The position numbers and the translations under genes were made by a program. A model generated the notes under the pieces. That model was not told the origin of the DNA and made no database searches. It was given only the letters and a program-made list of their open reading frames with translations. This document shows, one piece after another, positions 17,318-26,100 of a stretch of 33,107 nucleotides of DNA; position 1 is the first letter of the stretch; each line of letters starts with the position of its first letter. The DNA is from Clostridia bacterium (lineage in GTDB: Bacteria > Bacillota > Clostridia > Oscillospirales > CAG-272), in the NCBI GenBank assembly GCA_017414385.1, contig JAFQMO010000037.1, positions 1-33,107 on the forward strand, given 5' to 3'.

Positions 17318-17950
17318 ATGAACATGTCACAGTTTACCGTCATCGGTCTGACAGGAGGCTCCGGATCAGGAAAGGGAGAAGCAGCTCGTGTGCTTGCAGC
17401 GCACGGAATACCATCCTTGAATACAGATGAGGTATCGCGCCTTGTCTGTCAAAAGGGCTGGTCGTGCCTTGAGGAGCTGACAGACGCATTCGGAGACGGC
17501 ATCCTGCTTCCGGACGGAACACTGAACCGACAGAAGCTTGCAGGCATTGTCTTTGGCGAACCGGATCCGGATCTGCGTGTACAAAAGCTGAATACACTCA
17601 ATTCCATCACCCACCGATATATTCTCGACTACTGCCGTCATTGGCTGGGCGAGCGGAGAGAGGCGGGCTGCAGAGCAGCCTGTATCGATGCGCCTCAGCT
17701 GTTTGAAAGCGGCTTTGATCGGGAGTGTGACTTGATCATCGGCATATGCGCCGACAAAGACATCCGCATCCGCCGGATCTGTCAGCGCGATGGAATCACC
17801 TATGAAAAGGCTTGTCAACGGATCGACGCACAGTATGACGATCGATTCTTTGCCGAGCATTGTGATGTCATGATCGAAAACAACGGTTCGACGGATGCGC
17901 TTGCAGCTGCCCTGACCGACGTTTTGCTCAGGTATTCCTTATGCAGCTAA
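17318..17950 (+). CDS. coaE: Dephospho-CoA kinase
   Basis: Catalyses the last step of coenzyme A synthesis, ATP-dependent phosphorylation of the ribose 3'-hydroxyl of dephospho-CoA. The P-loop is GLTGGSGSGKG at residues 10-20. It is followed by the family's NTDEVSRLV and, further on, CIDAPQLFESGFDRECDLII, matching the CoaE PLLFE block with Q in place of an L. The motif with R (RIRRICQRDGITYEKACQRIDAQ) is the lid region. The length of 210 is normal. AAGGA lies before the ATG at 17318. The gene starts 17 bases after the Sua5-type gene and its last ten bases overlap the next gene, so translation is probably coupled. Confidence 0.95.
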   Translation: MNMSQFTVIGLTGGSGSGKGEAARVLAAHGIPSLNTDEVSRLVCQKGWSCLEELTDAFGDGILLPDGTLNRQKLAGIVFGEPDPDLRVQKLNTLNSITHRYILDYCRHWLGERREAGCRAACIDAPQLFESGFDRECDLIIGICADKDIRIRRICQRDGITYEKACQRIDAQYDDRFFAEHCDVMIENNGSTDALAAALTDVLLRYSLCS

Positions 17951-18555
17951 AGCATCGTTCCTTCTCCCGACGGCTGCACGCGATCGCGGCAATCCTGCTC
18001 ATCGTTCCCTGTCTTCTCTTTTGTGCGCTTGCCGTCGGCATTGCCCTGCAAAAGGTCACGCAGGATGCAGGCTCCGTTTTTTATCCGCGGAAATATAACG
18101 TCCTCGTCGAAAACGCATCTCAAAGGTGGGGAGTACCCGAATCGGTCATATATGGTGTCATTCATACGGAAAGCGGCTTTGACGAGCACGCTGTGTCTCA
18201 TGCAAACGCAGTCGGTCTGATGCAGATCACCGCCGACACGTATGATTGGATCGCCTTCCTGCAAGGGGAGACATTCGATCCCGAGACCATTGCCATCCCC
18301 TCCTATAACATCAATGCAGGTGTTTTTCTGCTTTCATGGCTGTATCGGCAGTACGGAAGATGGGATACCGTATACGCCGCATATAACGCAGGCTATGCCC
18401 GTGTCAACCGATGGCTCGAGGACCCCTCGATCTCCGAAAACGGAATTCTCGTCAATATCCCAATCACAGAAACTGCGGCATATGTACAGAGATGTACGCA
18501 AGCCGAGGAAACATACAGAACCCTTTACTATCAAAGCACCGAACAAACAAACTGA
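17941..18555 (+). CDS. SLT-domain lytic transglycosylase
   Basis: Membrane-anchored murein lytic transglycosylase that cleaves the glycan strands of peptidoglycan. The basic N-terminus (KHRSFSRRLHA) and hydrophobic stretch at about residues 13-40 form a signal anchor. The SLT domain starts near residue 55, with the catalytic Glu at 77 in HTESGFDEHAVSHANAVGLM, then MQIT, NINAGVFLLSWL and YAAYNAGYARVNRWL, all hallmarks of the family. The length of 204 residues is that of small Firmicute SLT proteins. ATG at 17941 overlaps the coaE end by ten bases, and the same coaE-SLT neighbourhood is common in clostridia. Its place in a housekeeping run suggests constitutive expression for wall turnover. Confidence 0.93.
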   Translation: MQLKHRSFSRRLHAIAAILLIVPCLLFCALAVGIALQKVTQDAGSVFYPRKYNVLVENASQRWGVPESVIYGVIHTESGFDEHAVSHANAVGLMQITADTYDWIAFLQGETFDPETIAIPSYNINAGVFLLSWLYRQYGRWDTVYAAYNAGYARVNRWLEDPSISENGILVNIPITETAAYVQRCTQAEETYRTLYYQSTEQTN

Positions 18556-18577
18556 ACAAAATAAAAGGAGCATTATC

Positions 18578-19984
18578 ATGGAAGAAAAAACCAAAGGTCA
18601 ACAACTCAAGGAAACCCTTTTCTACGAGCAAAAGGATGCCTTCAACGGTCTCACTGATGAGATCCGTGAGGAAGCAATGAAATTCTGTGTTCCTTATGCA
18701 GTATTTCTGGACCGTGCGAAAACGGAACGTGAGGCGGTCGCCGAGGGAATCAAAATGGCAGAAGCACGCGGCTTTGTCCCCTATACCTTCGGTCAGCCCG
18801 TCAAAGCAGGAGATAAGTTCTATTTCAATAACCGCGGTAAGAGCCTCCATGTTTTCGTCATCGGATCTGAGCCTCTGGAGAACGGTATCCGTATTTCCGC
18901 GGCACACGTCGATTCTCCCCGCATCGACCTCAAGCAGCATCCCGTATTTGAGGATACCGGTGTCTGCTATCTGAAGACACATTATTACGGCGGCATCAAG
19001 AAGTGGCAATGGGTCACCATTCCGCTCGCACTGCACGGCACCGTATGTAAAGCTGACGGCACGACCGTGGACATCTGTATCGGCGAAGACGAAAGCGATC
19101 CCATTTTCTATATTACCGATATTCTTCCGCACCTCGGACGTGAGCAGAGCGCAAAGCCGATGGGTACCGCCATTGACGGTGAGAGCCTGAACATCGTTGT
19201 CGGTGCTGCACCGTTTGCCGATGAGAAGGCAGATCAAAAATACAAGCTGAACTTCCTTTCCGCGCTGTACGAAAAATACGGCATTACCGAGCGCGACCTG
19301 ATGAGCGCAGAAATCTCTGCTGTTCCCGCAATGAAGGCGCGTGATATCGGCCTTGACCGTACACTGATGGGCGCATACGGACATGATGACCGTGTTTGTG
19401 CATATCCGATGCTTCTGGCGGCACTTGAGGAGGAGAATCCCGTACACACCATCTACGCGATCTTTGCAGATAAAGAAGAGACCGGCTCCGACGGTCCTAC
19501 CGGTATGCAGGGCTCTCTGATGACCGATATCTTTGAGGATCTTGCAAATACCATGGGTGCCAATATCCATACTGTACGCGCAAATTCGAAGTGTCTCTCC
19601 GCTGACGTCAATGCGGCATACGACCCCAAATTTGCAGGACAGTTTGAAGCAAAGAACGCATCTTATATCAATCAGGGTGTCGTCATCACAAAGTTCACAG
19701 GCAGCGGCGGTAAGGGCGGCACAAATGACGCATCCGCGGAATTCGTCGGATATATCCATAATCTGCTTTCCGATAACGGCGTTCTTTTCCAGACAGGCGA
19801 GCTTGGCCGTGTAGATGCAGGCGGTGGCGGAACTGTTGCAAAGTATATCTCTGCGCACAATATCGATACCATCGATATCGGTGTTCCGGTGCTTTCCATG
19901 CATGCTCCCTATGAGGTCGTATCCAAGTATGACGTTTACGAAACCTATCGCTGCGTCAAGGTATTCAATAACGCAAAAAACTGA
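18578..19984 (+). CDS. M18-family aminopeptidase
   Basis: Metallo-aminopeptidase of the M18 family (aspartyl aminopeptidase / ApeA-ApeB type), cytosolic, releasing N-terminal residues from peptides. Visible blocks are AAHVDSPRIDLKQHP (metal His and catalytic Asp region), HYYGGIKKWQW, GAYGHDDRVCAY (metal Asp), ADKEETGSDGPTGMQG (catalytic and metal Glu pair) and PVLSMHAPYEVVSKYD (C-terminal metal His). The length of 468 residues is normal. AAAAGGAG lies seven bases before ATG at 18578. The open frame extends upstream into the preceding gene, but that extension is out of frame with it and unconserved. It follows the transglycosylase gene by 22 bases and is probably on the same transcript. Confidence 0.95.
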   Translation: MEEKTKGQQLKETLFYEQKDAFNGLTDEIREEAMKFCVPYAVFLDRAKTEREAVAEGIKMAEARGFVPYTFGQPVKAGDKFYFNNRGKSLHVFVIGSEPLENGIRISAAHVDSPRIDLKQHPVFEDTGVCYLKTHYYGGIKKWQWVTIPLALHGTVCKADGTTVDICIGEDESDPIFYITDILPHLGREQSAKPMGTAIDGESLNIVVGAAPFADEKADQKYKLNFLSALYEKYGITERDLMSAEISAVPAMKARDIGLDRTLMGAYGHDDRVCAYPMLLAALEEENPVHTIYAIFADKEETGSDGPTGMQGSLMTDIFEDLANTMGANIHTVRANSKCLSADVNAAYDPKFAGQFEAKNASYINQGVVITKFTGSGGKGGTNDASAEFVGYIHNLLSDNGVLFQTGELGRVDAGGGGTVAKYISAHNIDTIDIGVPVLSMHAPYEVVSKYDVYETYRCVKVFNNAKN

Positions 19985-20034
19985 TCGATATACACGCAGA
20001 ATCATTAAGATCATACCAGTCAGGAGGTATCCCT

Positions 20035-22305
20035 ATGTATCAGTTTCACAATGAGAAACGCGAGATCCGTTTTGAAAAGTATAATACACCGACACCGTGG
20101 ATGAACTATCTCTCCAACGGTACCTTCCACACCATGATGTCTCAGGCAGGCGGCGGTGTTGCGTTCTACAAATCTCCGCAGATCTGGCGTATCAACCATT
20201 ACAGATTCTTCCATATCCCGACCGACAGAAGCGGCTTCTATACGTATATCAAGGATGGAAACGATTTTTGGTGTCCGACGAACGAGCCCTGCAAGTCCAA
20301 GCCCGAAAAGTGGTCCTCTACACACGGCATGGGCTACACCCGCTTCGAGGCAGAAAAGAACGGTGTCTCCGTCATCGCACGTTACTTTGTCGGTGAATAC
20401 GAGAATGCACTGATCTGGAATCTGAAGATCCGCTCGGACGTTGATAAGAAGATCACCGTATTTCCGTTCGTGGAGCTCGGCATGATGGAATTCATGCGTG
20501 AGCTGCAGTGGCAGTGCTACAACAAGCATCAGCTTGCCTGCTACAACATTGATGATATCCTTGTCTATAAGTATGGTGTTGAAACACAGTCCAAGCCTGA
20601 CGAAACACCGCTTGTCTACTTTGCAGCAAACGTTCCCGTTGCAGCATTTGACTGTGACAGAGACGAATTTGTCGGCGCTTACAGAAGCGAAGAAAATCCC
20701 AAGCGCATCGAGGAAGGCAAGTGCTCCAACTCTACGCTGTACGGCGGTGACCCCTGCTTTGCACTCCAGCTCGAGCTTGATCTGCATGCAGGTGAGGAAA
20801 AGACCGTCAATATCTTCCTTGGAACCGCAATGACCGAGGAGGAGATCGTAAAGAGCGTTGCAAACTGCAGAAGCGAAGATTTTGTTGACCGTTCTTATGC
20901 AGGTCTTGCGAAATTCTGGGATAACTATCTCTCCAAGTTCCAGTGTGACATTCCCGATGAGGACGCAAAGACCATGATCAACATCTGGAATCCCTATCAG
21001 GCAGAGCGTAATTTCCGTTTCTCCAGAAATATCAGCTATTATGCAACCGGTACCTTCCGCGGCATCGGTGTCCGTGACACCGCGCAGGATATCCTCTCTA
21101 TGGTTCCCTTCGATACACGCCGTGCAAAGGACAAGCTGAATCTGCTCTTCTCTCAGCAGTATAATGACGGCCACTGTAACCACTATTGTTTCCCCACAGA
21201 GGGATGGGAGCCCGTTACACGTATTCATTCCGATAACCATCTCTGGCTCGTCATGACCTGTTACCATATTCTGATGGAGGAGGGCAGCCTTGACTATCTG
21301 GATGAGGTCGTCGAGTTTTATGACGGCGGAAGCGCCACCGTATGGGAGCACATCAAAAAATCCATCGAATTCTGTCTTGCGAACCTTGGTGAAAACGGTT
21401 TCCCGCTGATGCTTTCCTCTGACTGGAACGATATGCTTTTCAAGGTCTGCCGTAAGGGTAAGGGAGAGAGCATCTGGACAAGCATGCAGTTCGGTACGGT
21501 TCTGAAAATGATCGCAGAGATCGCAGATCTGAAGGGCGAATGCGGACAGTATTATCTTGACATTTACGAATCACAGAAGAAGCTGGTCAATGACCTTGCA
21601 TGGGACGGTCATTGGTACAGACGCTGCATCACCGATGAAGGCAGATTCATCGGCTCCGAGAAAGAGCCGCAGGCAAAGATCTGGCTCAATACACAAAGCT
21701 GGGCTGTCATCAGCGGCATGGGTGAAAATGCAACAGAGGCCATGGACTCCGTCAAGCAGTATCTTGATACCGATCTTGGTATCAAAAAGATCCATCCCTC
21801 CATGCAGGACTATCCCTCAAAGGAGGACCCCCTCACCAATTATAATAAGGGCTGCGGCGAAAACGGCAGTGTCTTCTGTCATGCAAATACATGGGCGATC
21901 ATTGCGGAATGTATGCTCAAGCGTCCCGAGAATGCCTATAAGTATTATCATCAGCTGCTGCCGATGATCGCTCAGAGGACAGCAGGTGAGTGGAGATATA
22001 AGGCAGAGCCCTATGTCTATGCTTCCAATATTTTCGGTCCGGAAAGTGACAAATTCGGTCTTGCCAACGTATCCTGGCTGACAGGTACTGCGACCTGGAT
22101 GTATATTGCAGTAACGCAGTATATGCTCGGTATCAAGGCAAGATGGGACGGCATTGAGATCGATCCCTGCCTGAGCCGGGAAATGCTGCCCGCAAAGGTC
22201 ACACGTATCTTCCGCGGATGTAAGTACAATATCACCATCACAAAGAACGAGAAGCGTTTTGTCGCACATGAGGACGGACGCGAGTCCTTCGATATTACGA
22301 TCTGA
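20035..22305 (+). CDS. GH94-family glycoside phosphorylase
   Basis: Inverting phosphorylase of family GH94 (cellobiose, cellodextrin or chitobiose phosphorylase type), which splits a beta-linked disaccharide with phosphate to yield a sugar 1-phosphate. The N-terminal beta-sandwich (about residues 1-290) has GGGVAFYKSPQIWRINHYRF. The (alpha/alpha)6 domain carries GIGVRDTAQDILS (343-355), SSDWNDML (461-468), QSWAVISG, GCGENGSVFCHANTW (phosphate-site His) and ANVSWLTGTATWM. I take the first Asp of DWND as the likely general acid, from memory of the family. At 756 residues it is near the lower end for GH94. AGGAGG lies seven bases before ATG. There is no signal peptide, so it acts on imported sugar. 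No sugar transporter or regulator adjoins it, and the substrate is undetermined. The terminator at 22341 ends the run. Confidence 0.88.
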   Translation: MYQFHNEKREIRFEKYNTPTPWMNYLSNGTFHTMMSQAGGGVAFYKSPQIWRINHYRFFHIPTDRSGFYTYIKDGNDFWCPTNEPCKSKPEKWSSTHGMGYTRFEAEKNGVSVIARYFVGEYENALIWNLKIRSDVDKKITVFPFVELGMMEFMRELQWQCYNKHQLACYNIDDILVYKYGVETQSKPDETPLVYFAANVPVAAFDCDRDEFVGAYRSEENPKRIEEGKCSNSTLYGGDPCFALQLELDLHAGEEKTVNIFLGTAMTEEEIVKSVANCRSEDFVDRSYAGLAKFWDNYLSKFQCDIPDEDAKTMINIWNPYQAERNFRFSRNISYYATGTFRGIGVRDTAQDILSMVPFDTRRAKDKLNLLFSQQYNDGHCNHYCFPTEGWEPVTRIHSDNHLWLVMTCYHILMEEGSLDYLDEVVEFYDGGSATVWEHIKKSIEFCLANLGENGFPLMLSSDWNDMLFKVCRKGKGESIWTSMQFGTVLKMIAEIADLKGECGQYYLDIYESQKKLVNDLAWDGHWYRRCITDEGRFIGSEKEPQAKIWLNTQSWAVISGMGENATEAMDSVKQYLDTDLGIKKIHPSMQDYPSKEDPLTNYNKGCGENGSVFCHANTWAIIAECMLKRPENAYKYYHQLLPMIAQRTAGEWRYKAEPYVYASNIFGPESDKFGLANVSWLTGTATWMYIAVTQYMLGIKARWDGIEIDPCLSREMLPAKVTRIFRGCKYNITITKNEKRFVAHEDGRESFDITI

Positions 22306-22340
22306 TCGGAATACCCTTGGCAATCAGCAAACTACGTCGA

Positions 22341-22383
22341 ACGGATACATCCCGCAATCTGCAGGATGTATCCGTTTCTTTTT
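22341..22383 (+). terminator. Intrinsic terminator after the GH94 gene
   Basis: ACGGATACATCC pairs perfectly with GGATGTATCCGT around an 11-base loop, followed by TTCTTTTT. It ends the prfA-to-GH94 run. Confidence 0.92.
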
Positions 22384-22410
22384 GAAGGGATCGGAATATT
22401 CACAAAAAAT

Positions 22411-22438
22411 TTGCAGATGTGCCGTATATCAGTAAAAT
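22411..22438 (+). promoter_or_regulatory. Candidate promoter of the RNase J gene
   Basis: TTGCAG (22411-22416), 16 bases, TAAAAT (22433-22438). Immediately after it, where transcription would start, is an 18-base inverted repeat, TATACTA and TAGTATA around ATGG (22447-22464). This could be an operator or a 5' stem-loop on the RNA. If correct, the RNase J leader is about 450 bases long. Confidence 0.5.
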
Positions 22439-22464
22439 GCATCTGTTATACTAATGGTAGTATA

Positions 22465-22897
22465 TTCTGTTCGTTTACGGCGGGCATTATGATCTGATCG
22501 GTACAATCCCTGTACGTTTCTTCAGCACGGATATGGGAAGCAAACAGCAGGCGGTACACATAGACCCTTCATTTATGCCTTATCCTTGATCCAGATGTTT
22601 TGTCTCGATCCACACAAGTCCCAAACATCATCAGAGCACCGTTTGTTCTTTGTTGGGGCATCACTGGGGATATACATCCGTTTTTTTGAAGGTGAGACAG
22701 CCATAAAACATTTGAGGATACAACGGTTGCCATCCTTGAATAATTCATGTAACGGGAAACGGCTGCAATCGCGCGGCAGTGTTTGTTTTTATGCAAAAAA
22801 GCACTGTAAGATCAGCCTGTTCTCTTCATTTTGTTGTATCCGGACATCTCTGTACAGAATTTACAACACAACAAGAAAGGAATCAAAAAAGACCATT
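22465..22897 (+). other. Long non-coding leader upstream of the RNase J gene, possibly structured
   Basis: About 430 bases without a convincing gene. A possible branched fold is visible. The outer stem pairs GGCAT-T-ATGA (22483-22492) with TCAT-TT-ATGCC (22569-22579). It encloses a GTACA/TGTAC hairpin (22501-22515) and a GTTT/AAAC hairpin with an inner TTC/GAA (22516-22545). A further seven-pair hairpin, GATGTTT with AAACATC, follows at 22594-22629. ATCTGATC at 22492-22499 could alternatively pair with GATCCAGAT at 22588-22596. I found no motif of RNase P RNA, tmRNA, SRP RNA, T-box or a known riboswitch. A 75-codon minus-strand ORF (22569-22796) is not convincing. Confidence 0.35.
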
Positions 22898-24583
22898 ATG
22901 GCAAAAACAAAAACCACAAAAAGCAAAAGCAAGCTGCGTGTGATCTCCCTTGGCGGACTTGAGGAGGTCGGAAAGAATATCACCGTACTCGAATATGAGA
23001 ATGACATCATCATCATTGACTGCGGAATCGGTTTTCCCGACGACGAAATGCCCGGTGTTGACTCCGTCATTCCCGATACCACATATCTGGAAAAGAATGT
23101 TGATAAGATCCGAGGAATCTTCGTTACGCACGGACACGAGGACCATATCGGCGCTCTTCCTTATATTTTGAGAAACATCCATGTTCCCGTATATGCAACA
23201 CGTCTGACACTCGGAATTCTGCGCAATAAGCTTTCCGAGCATGTCTATGAAGTCACACCTGAGCTGATCGAATGTAAAGCAGGCGATAAGGTCAAGGCGG
23301 GTGTCTTCCAGCTCGAATTCATCCATGTCAATCACTCGATCGCAGACTCCTGCTGCTTTGCGATCCGTACGCCTGTCGGTACCGTTGTCCATACCGGAGA
23401 CTTCAAGATCGATCTAACCCCCATCGACGGATCCGTCATCGACCTTCCCCGTCTCGGACAGATCGGCAATGACGGTGTTCTCCTGCTTCTTTGCGAATCC
23501 ACAAACGCGGAGCGTCCCGGTTATTCACCGTCCGAAAAGAATGTAGGCGCATCCCTTGAGGATATTTTCTTCCGTAATAAGGACAAGCGAATCATCATCG
23601 CAACCTTTGCCTCCAATGTACACCGTGTACAGCAGATCATCGACACCAGTGCAAAATATAACCGTAAGGTCGCAATTACGGGACGCAGCATGCTCAATGT
23701 TGTATCCGCCGCGATCGAGCTCGGCTATATGTCCGTGCCGGAGGGTGTTTTGATCGATCTCGATGAGATCAAAAAATATAATCCCGAGCAGTTGACGCTC
23801 ATCACAACGGGTTCACAGGGCGAACCGATGAGTGCACTCTCAAGAATGGCATTTTCCGAGCATGATAAGGTCGCGCTCGGTGCACAGGACCTTGTTGTCA
23901 TCAGTGCATCTCCCATCCCGGGTAATGAAAAGCTGGTCGGAAACGTCATCAATGAGCTTTGCAAGAAGCGCGTTACCGTTATCCATAGCGGTGTTGCCGA
24001 TGTTCACGTATCCGGTCACGCCTGCCAGGAAGAGATCAAGATGATCCACGCGCTTCTCCGTCCCAAGTTTTTAATGCCCATTCACGGCGAGGAACGGCAC
24101 CTGAGCGCACATAAGGCGCTTGCCGAAAGCATGGGGATGTCCCCCGATCACATTTTCATATCCGAGATCGGACGTGTCCTCGAGGTCGACAAAAACAGTG
24201 CGAAGTTTAACGGCACCGTTCCCGCAGGCCGTATTCTGATCGACGGATACGGTGTGGGTGATGTCGGAAACATCGTTCTCCGTGACAGACGTCACCTCGC
24301 GCAGGACGGTCTCATTGTCGTTGTTGCCACCATCGATACAACAGAACGTACTATCATCTCCGGACCGGATATTGTTTCCCGCGGCTTTGTATACGTCAGA
24401 GAAGCGGAGGAGCTGATGGAGGAGGTCCGTGCAATCGCCTACGATGCCATCGAGGAATGCTTTGCCTCCAACCAGATCGATTGGAACCATATCAAGAGCG
24501 CTGTTAAGGACGATCTGACAAAGTACCTCTATTCAAAAACCAAGAGAAAACCGATGATCCTTCCTGTGATCATGAATATCTGA
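22898..24583 (+). CDS. rnj: Ribonuclease J
   Basis: Endo- and 5'-3' exoribonuclease of the beta-CASP metallo-beta-lactamase family, central to mRNA decay and rRNA maturation in Firmicutes. The N-terminus is Lys/Thr-rich, then RVISLGGLEEVGKN. The metal site is VTHGHEDHIGALPY (H78, H80, D82, H83), followed by FIHVNHSIADSC, HTGDFKIDL and ESTNAERPGYSPSE. The beta-CASP part has FASNVHRVQQIID and TGSQGEPMSALSRMA, later HVSGHACQEEI and MPIHGEERHL. The length of 561 is normal. ATG at 22898 is the only plausible start, since the upstream extension lacks conserved sequence. The only Shine-Dalgarno-like AAAGGA ends 16 bases before the ATG, which is unusually far and may mean weak or structure-dependent initiation. 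It is 40 bases ahead of the MBOAT gene. Confidence 0.96.
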   Translation: MAKTKTTKSKSKLRVISLGGLEEVGKNITVLEYENDIIIIDCGIGFPDDEMPGVDSVIPDTTYLEKNVDKIRGIFVTHGHEDHIGALPYILRNIHVPVYATRLTLGILRNKLSEHVYEVTPELIECKAGDKVKAGVFQLEFIHVNHSIADSCCFAIRTPVGTVVHTGDFKIDLTPIDGSVIDLPRLGQIGNDGVLLLLCESTNAERPGYSPSEKNVGASLEDIFFRNKDKRIIIATFASNVHRVQQIIDTSAKYNRKVAITGRSMLNVVSAAIELGYMSVPEGVLIDLDEIKKYNPEQLTLITTGSQGEPMSALSRMAFSEHDKVALGAQDLVVISASPIPGNEKLVGNVINELCKKRVTVIHSGVADVHVSGHACQEEIKMIHALLRPKFLMPIHGEERHLSAHKALAESMGMSPDHIFISEIGRVLEVDKNSAKFNGTVPAGRILIDGYGVGDVGNIVLRDRRHLAQDGLIVVVATIDTTERTIISGPDIVSRGFVYVREAEELMEEVRAIAYDAIEECFASNQIDWNHIKSAVKDDLTKYLYSKTKRKPMILPVIMNI

Positions 24584-24623
24584 GAAGAGATCTCAGGCAT
24601 AAAATGAAGGGCGAAACGAACTT

Positions 24624-26089
24624 ATGCTTTTTTCATCAACTGAATTTTTATATTTGTTTTTGCCGCTGACACTGCTGCTTTATTATGCATTTTCCTTTTC
24701 TGTTTTCTTAAAAAACGCAGTACTCCTGCTTGCTTCTCTGTATTTTTACTATTACGGCGAGCCGGTCTTTGTCCGTGTCATGATTCTGTCCATCATCCTC
24801 AACTATGTTTTCGGTCTGTGGATCGGATATAGCAAGCAAAAAAAGCCGCAAAAGCCATCCGTCATCCCAATCATCTGCGGTGTCATTTGCAATCTTGGCT
24901 TGCTATTCGTGTATAAGTATCTGACATTTACACTGAAAAATCTGGGACACATCATAACCCTTCCCTTTGCGATCCCGAATATCGTGCTTCCCATCGGCAT
25001 TTCCTTCTTCACCTTTCAATCAATGTCGTATCTCATCGATGTGTACCGCGGGAATGCAAAGATGCAGAAAAATCCCCTGGATCTTGCATTGTACATCGCG
25101 CTGTTCCCGCAGCTGATCGCAGGTCCCATCGTTCGGTACGAAACTGTCGCGGAGCAGATCCGCTTCCGTAAGGAAACGTGGTCCTCCTTTTATACAGGAG
25201 TCTGCCGGTTTCTTGTCGGTCTGTTCAAAAAAATTCTGATCTCCAATCAAATGGGTCTTGTCGCAGATAAGGCGTTTTCCATGAATACAAGCGGAGAGCT
25301 CAGTATAGCAATGGCATGGCTTGGCGCTTTTGCCTACGCAATGCAGATCTATTACGATTTTTCCGGATATTCTGATATGGCGATTGGCCTTGGAAAGCTT
25401 TTCGGATTTGCCTTGAAGAAAACTTCAATTACCCCTACATTTCCGCAAGTGTCACAGAGTTTTGGCGCCGCTGGCACATTTCACTCGGCACATGGTTCCG
25501 TGACTATCTCTATATCCCGCTTGGCGGATCCCGTGTTTCCACCAAAGCGCGTCTGGTCCTCAATCTTGCGATCGTTTGGATCGCAACCGGTATCTGGCAC
25601 GGTGCCGCATGGAATTTCTTGCTTTGGGGTATCTGGTTCTTTATCCTCTTGACCGTGGAAAAACTGCTTTTCTCCAAGCAGATCCGCGCTGCAGACAACT
25701 GTCCCTTTTATCGGAAGATTTTCGGATGGACCTATGCAATGCTCGCCGTGCTTTTCGGATGGGTACTGTTCCGTGCACCCAATCTCAGCGAAGCCGCGCA
25801 CTATTTTGGCGTGATGTTCGGTATCGGCATGTCTGCCGAGGCAGATAATACCGCACTGCTCTTTTTGGGACAAAAAACAGTCTACTTTGTCTCAGCCATC
25901 CTCTTCTCTGCACCGCTTCTGCCAAGGATCAGGGAGACACTGGATGCAATGCGTAAAAAAAGCGGCACCGCCGTCATCGCGATTGTCTGTGATGCAGCTT
26001 ATCCCGTGCTCATGCTGGGACTCTTGCTTGTATGCACGGCATATCTTTTGAAGAGCAACTATAATCCGTTCATCTATTTCAACTTTTAA
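24624..26089 (+). pseudogene. MBOAT-family O-acyltransferase (AlgI-like), broken by a one-base deletion
   Basis: Membrane-bound O-acyltransferase of the AlgI/DltB class, which transfers acyl (often acetyl) groups to exported polysaccharides or wall polymers. The first frame (24624 to about 25414) encodes the N-terminal membrane segments, GISFFTFQSMSYLIDVYRG, FPQLIAGPIVRY and YYDFSGYSDMAIGLGKLFGF. The conserved reading then moves to another frame at GAA 25415-25417: ENFNYPYISASVTEFWRRWH, then the catalytic-His region GIWHGAAWNFLLWG. One T is missing in GCCTT(T)GAAGAA near 25413-25414, since the family expects F-E-E-N. Unshifted, the first frame runs on into unrelated sequence and stops at 25652, losing both conserved His. 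The joined product would be about 488 residues, the normal size. It is either a recent inactivating mutation or a sequencing error. The distal frame stays intact and open to 26089. Confidence 0.88.
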
Positions 26090-26100
26090 GCAGGAAGATC

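Noticed and set aside
18464..20014. Long minus-strand open frame of 516 codons
   Set aside because: It lies opposite the M18 aminopeptidase, whose conserved motifs run through the plus strand. The antisense translation has no recognisable domain and no suitable ribosome binding site.
20020..21351. Minus-strand open frame of 443 codons
   Set aside because: Antisense to the GH94 phosphorylase; its openness follows from the plus-strand codon pattern, and no family motif is visible.
22569..22796. 75-codon minus-strand ORF in the RNase J leader
   Set aside because: No ribosome binding site or recognised domain, and it overlaps predicted RNA helices; not enough to call a gene.
22384..22897. Known ncRNA (RNase P RNA, tmRNA, 6S, SRP RNA, T-box) in the RNase J leader
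   Set aside because: None of the conserved core sequences I would expect for these is present on either strand; 6S RNA cannot be excluded by eye but its typical features were not convincing.
22586..22897. N-terminal extension of RNase J
   Set aside because: Upstream codons in frame are unconserved and rich in unusual residues; the protein begins normally at MAKTKTT at 22898.
25413..25425. Programmed -1 ribosomal frameshift in the MBOAT gene
   Set aside because: The local sequence TTG AAG AAA ACT is not a canonical slippery heptamer, and the family's F-E-E-N at this point is restored by one added T, so a deletion or read error is simpler.
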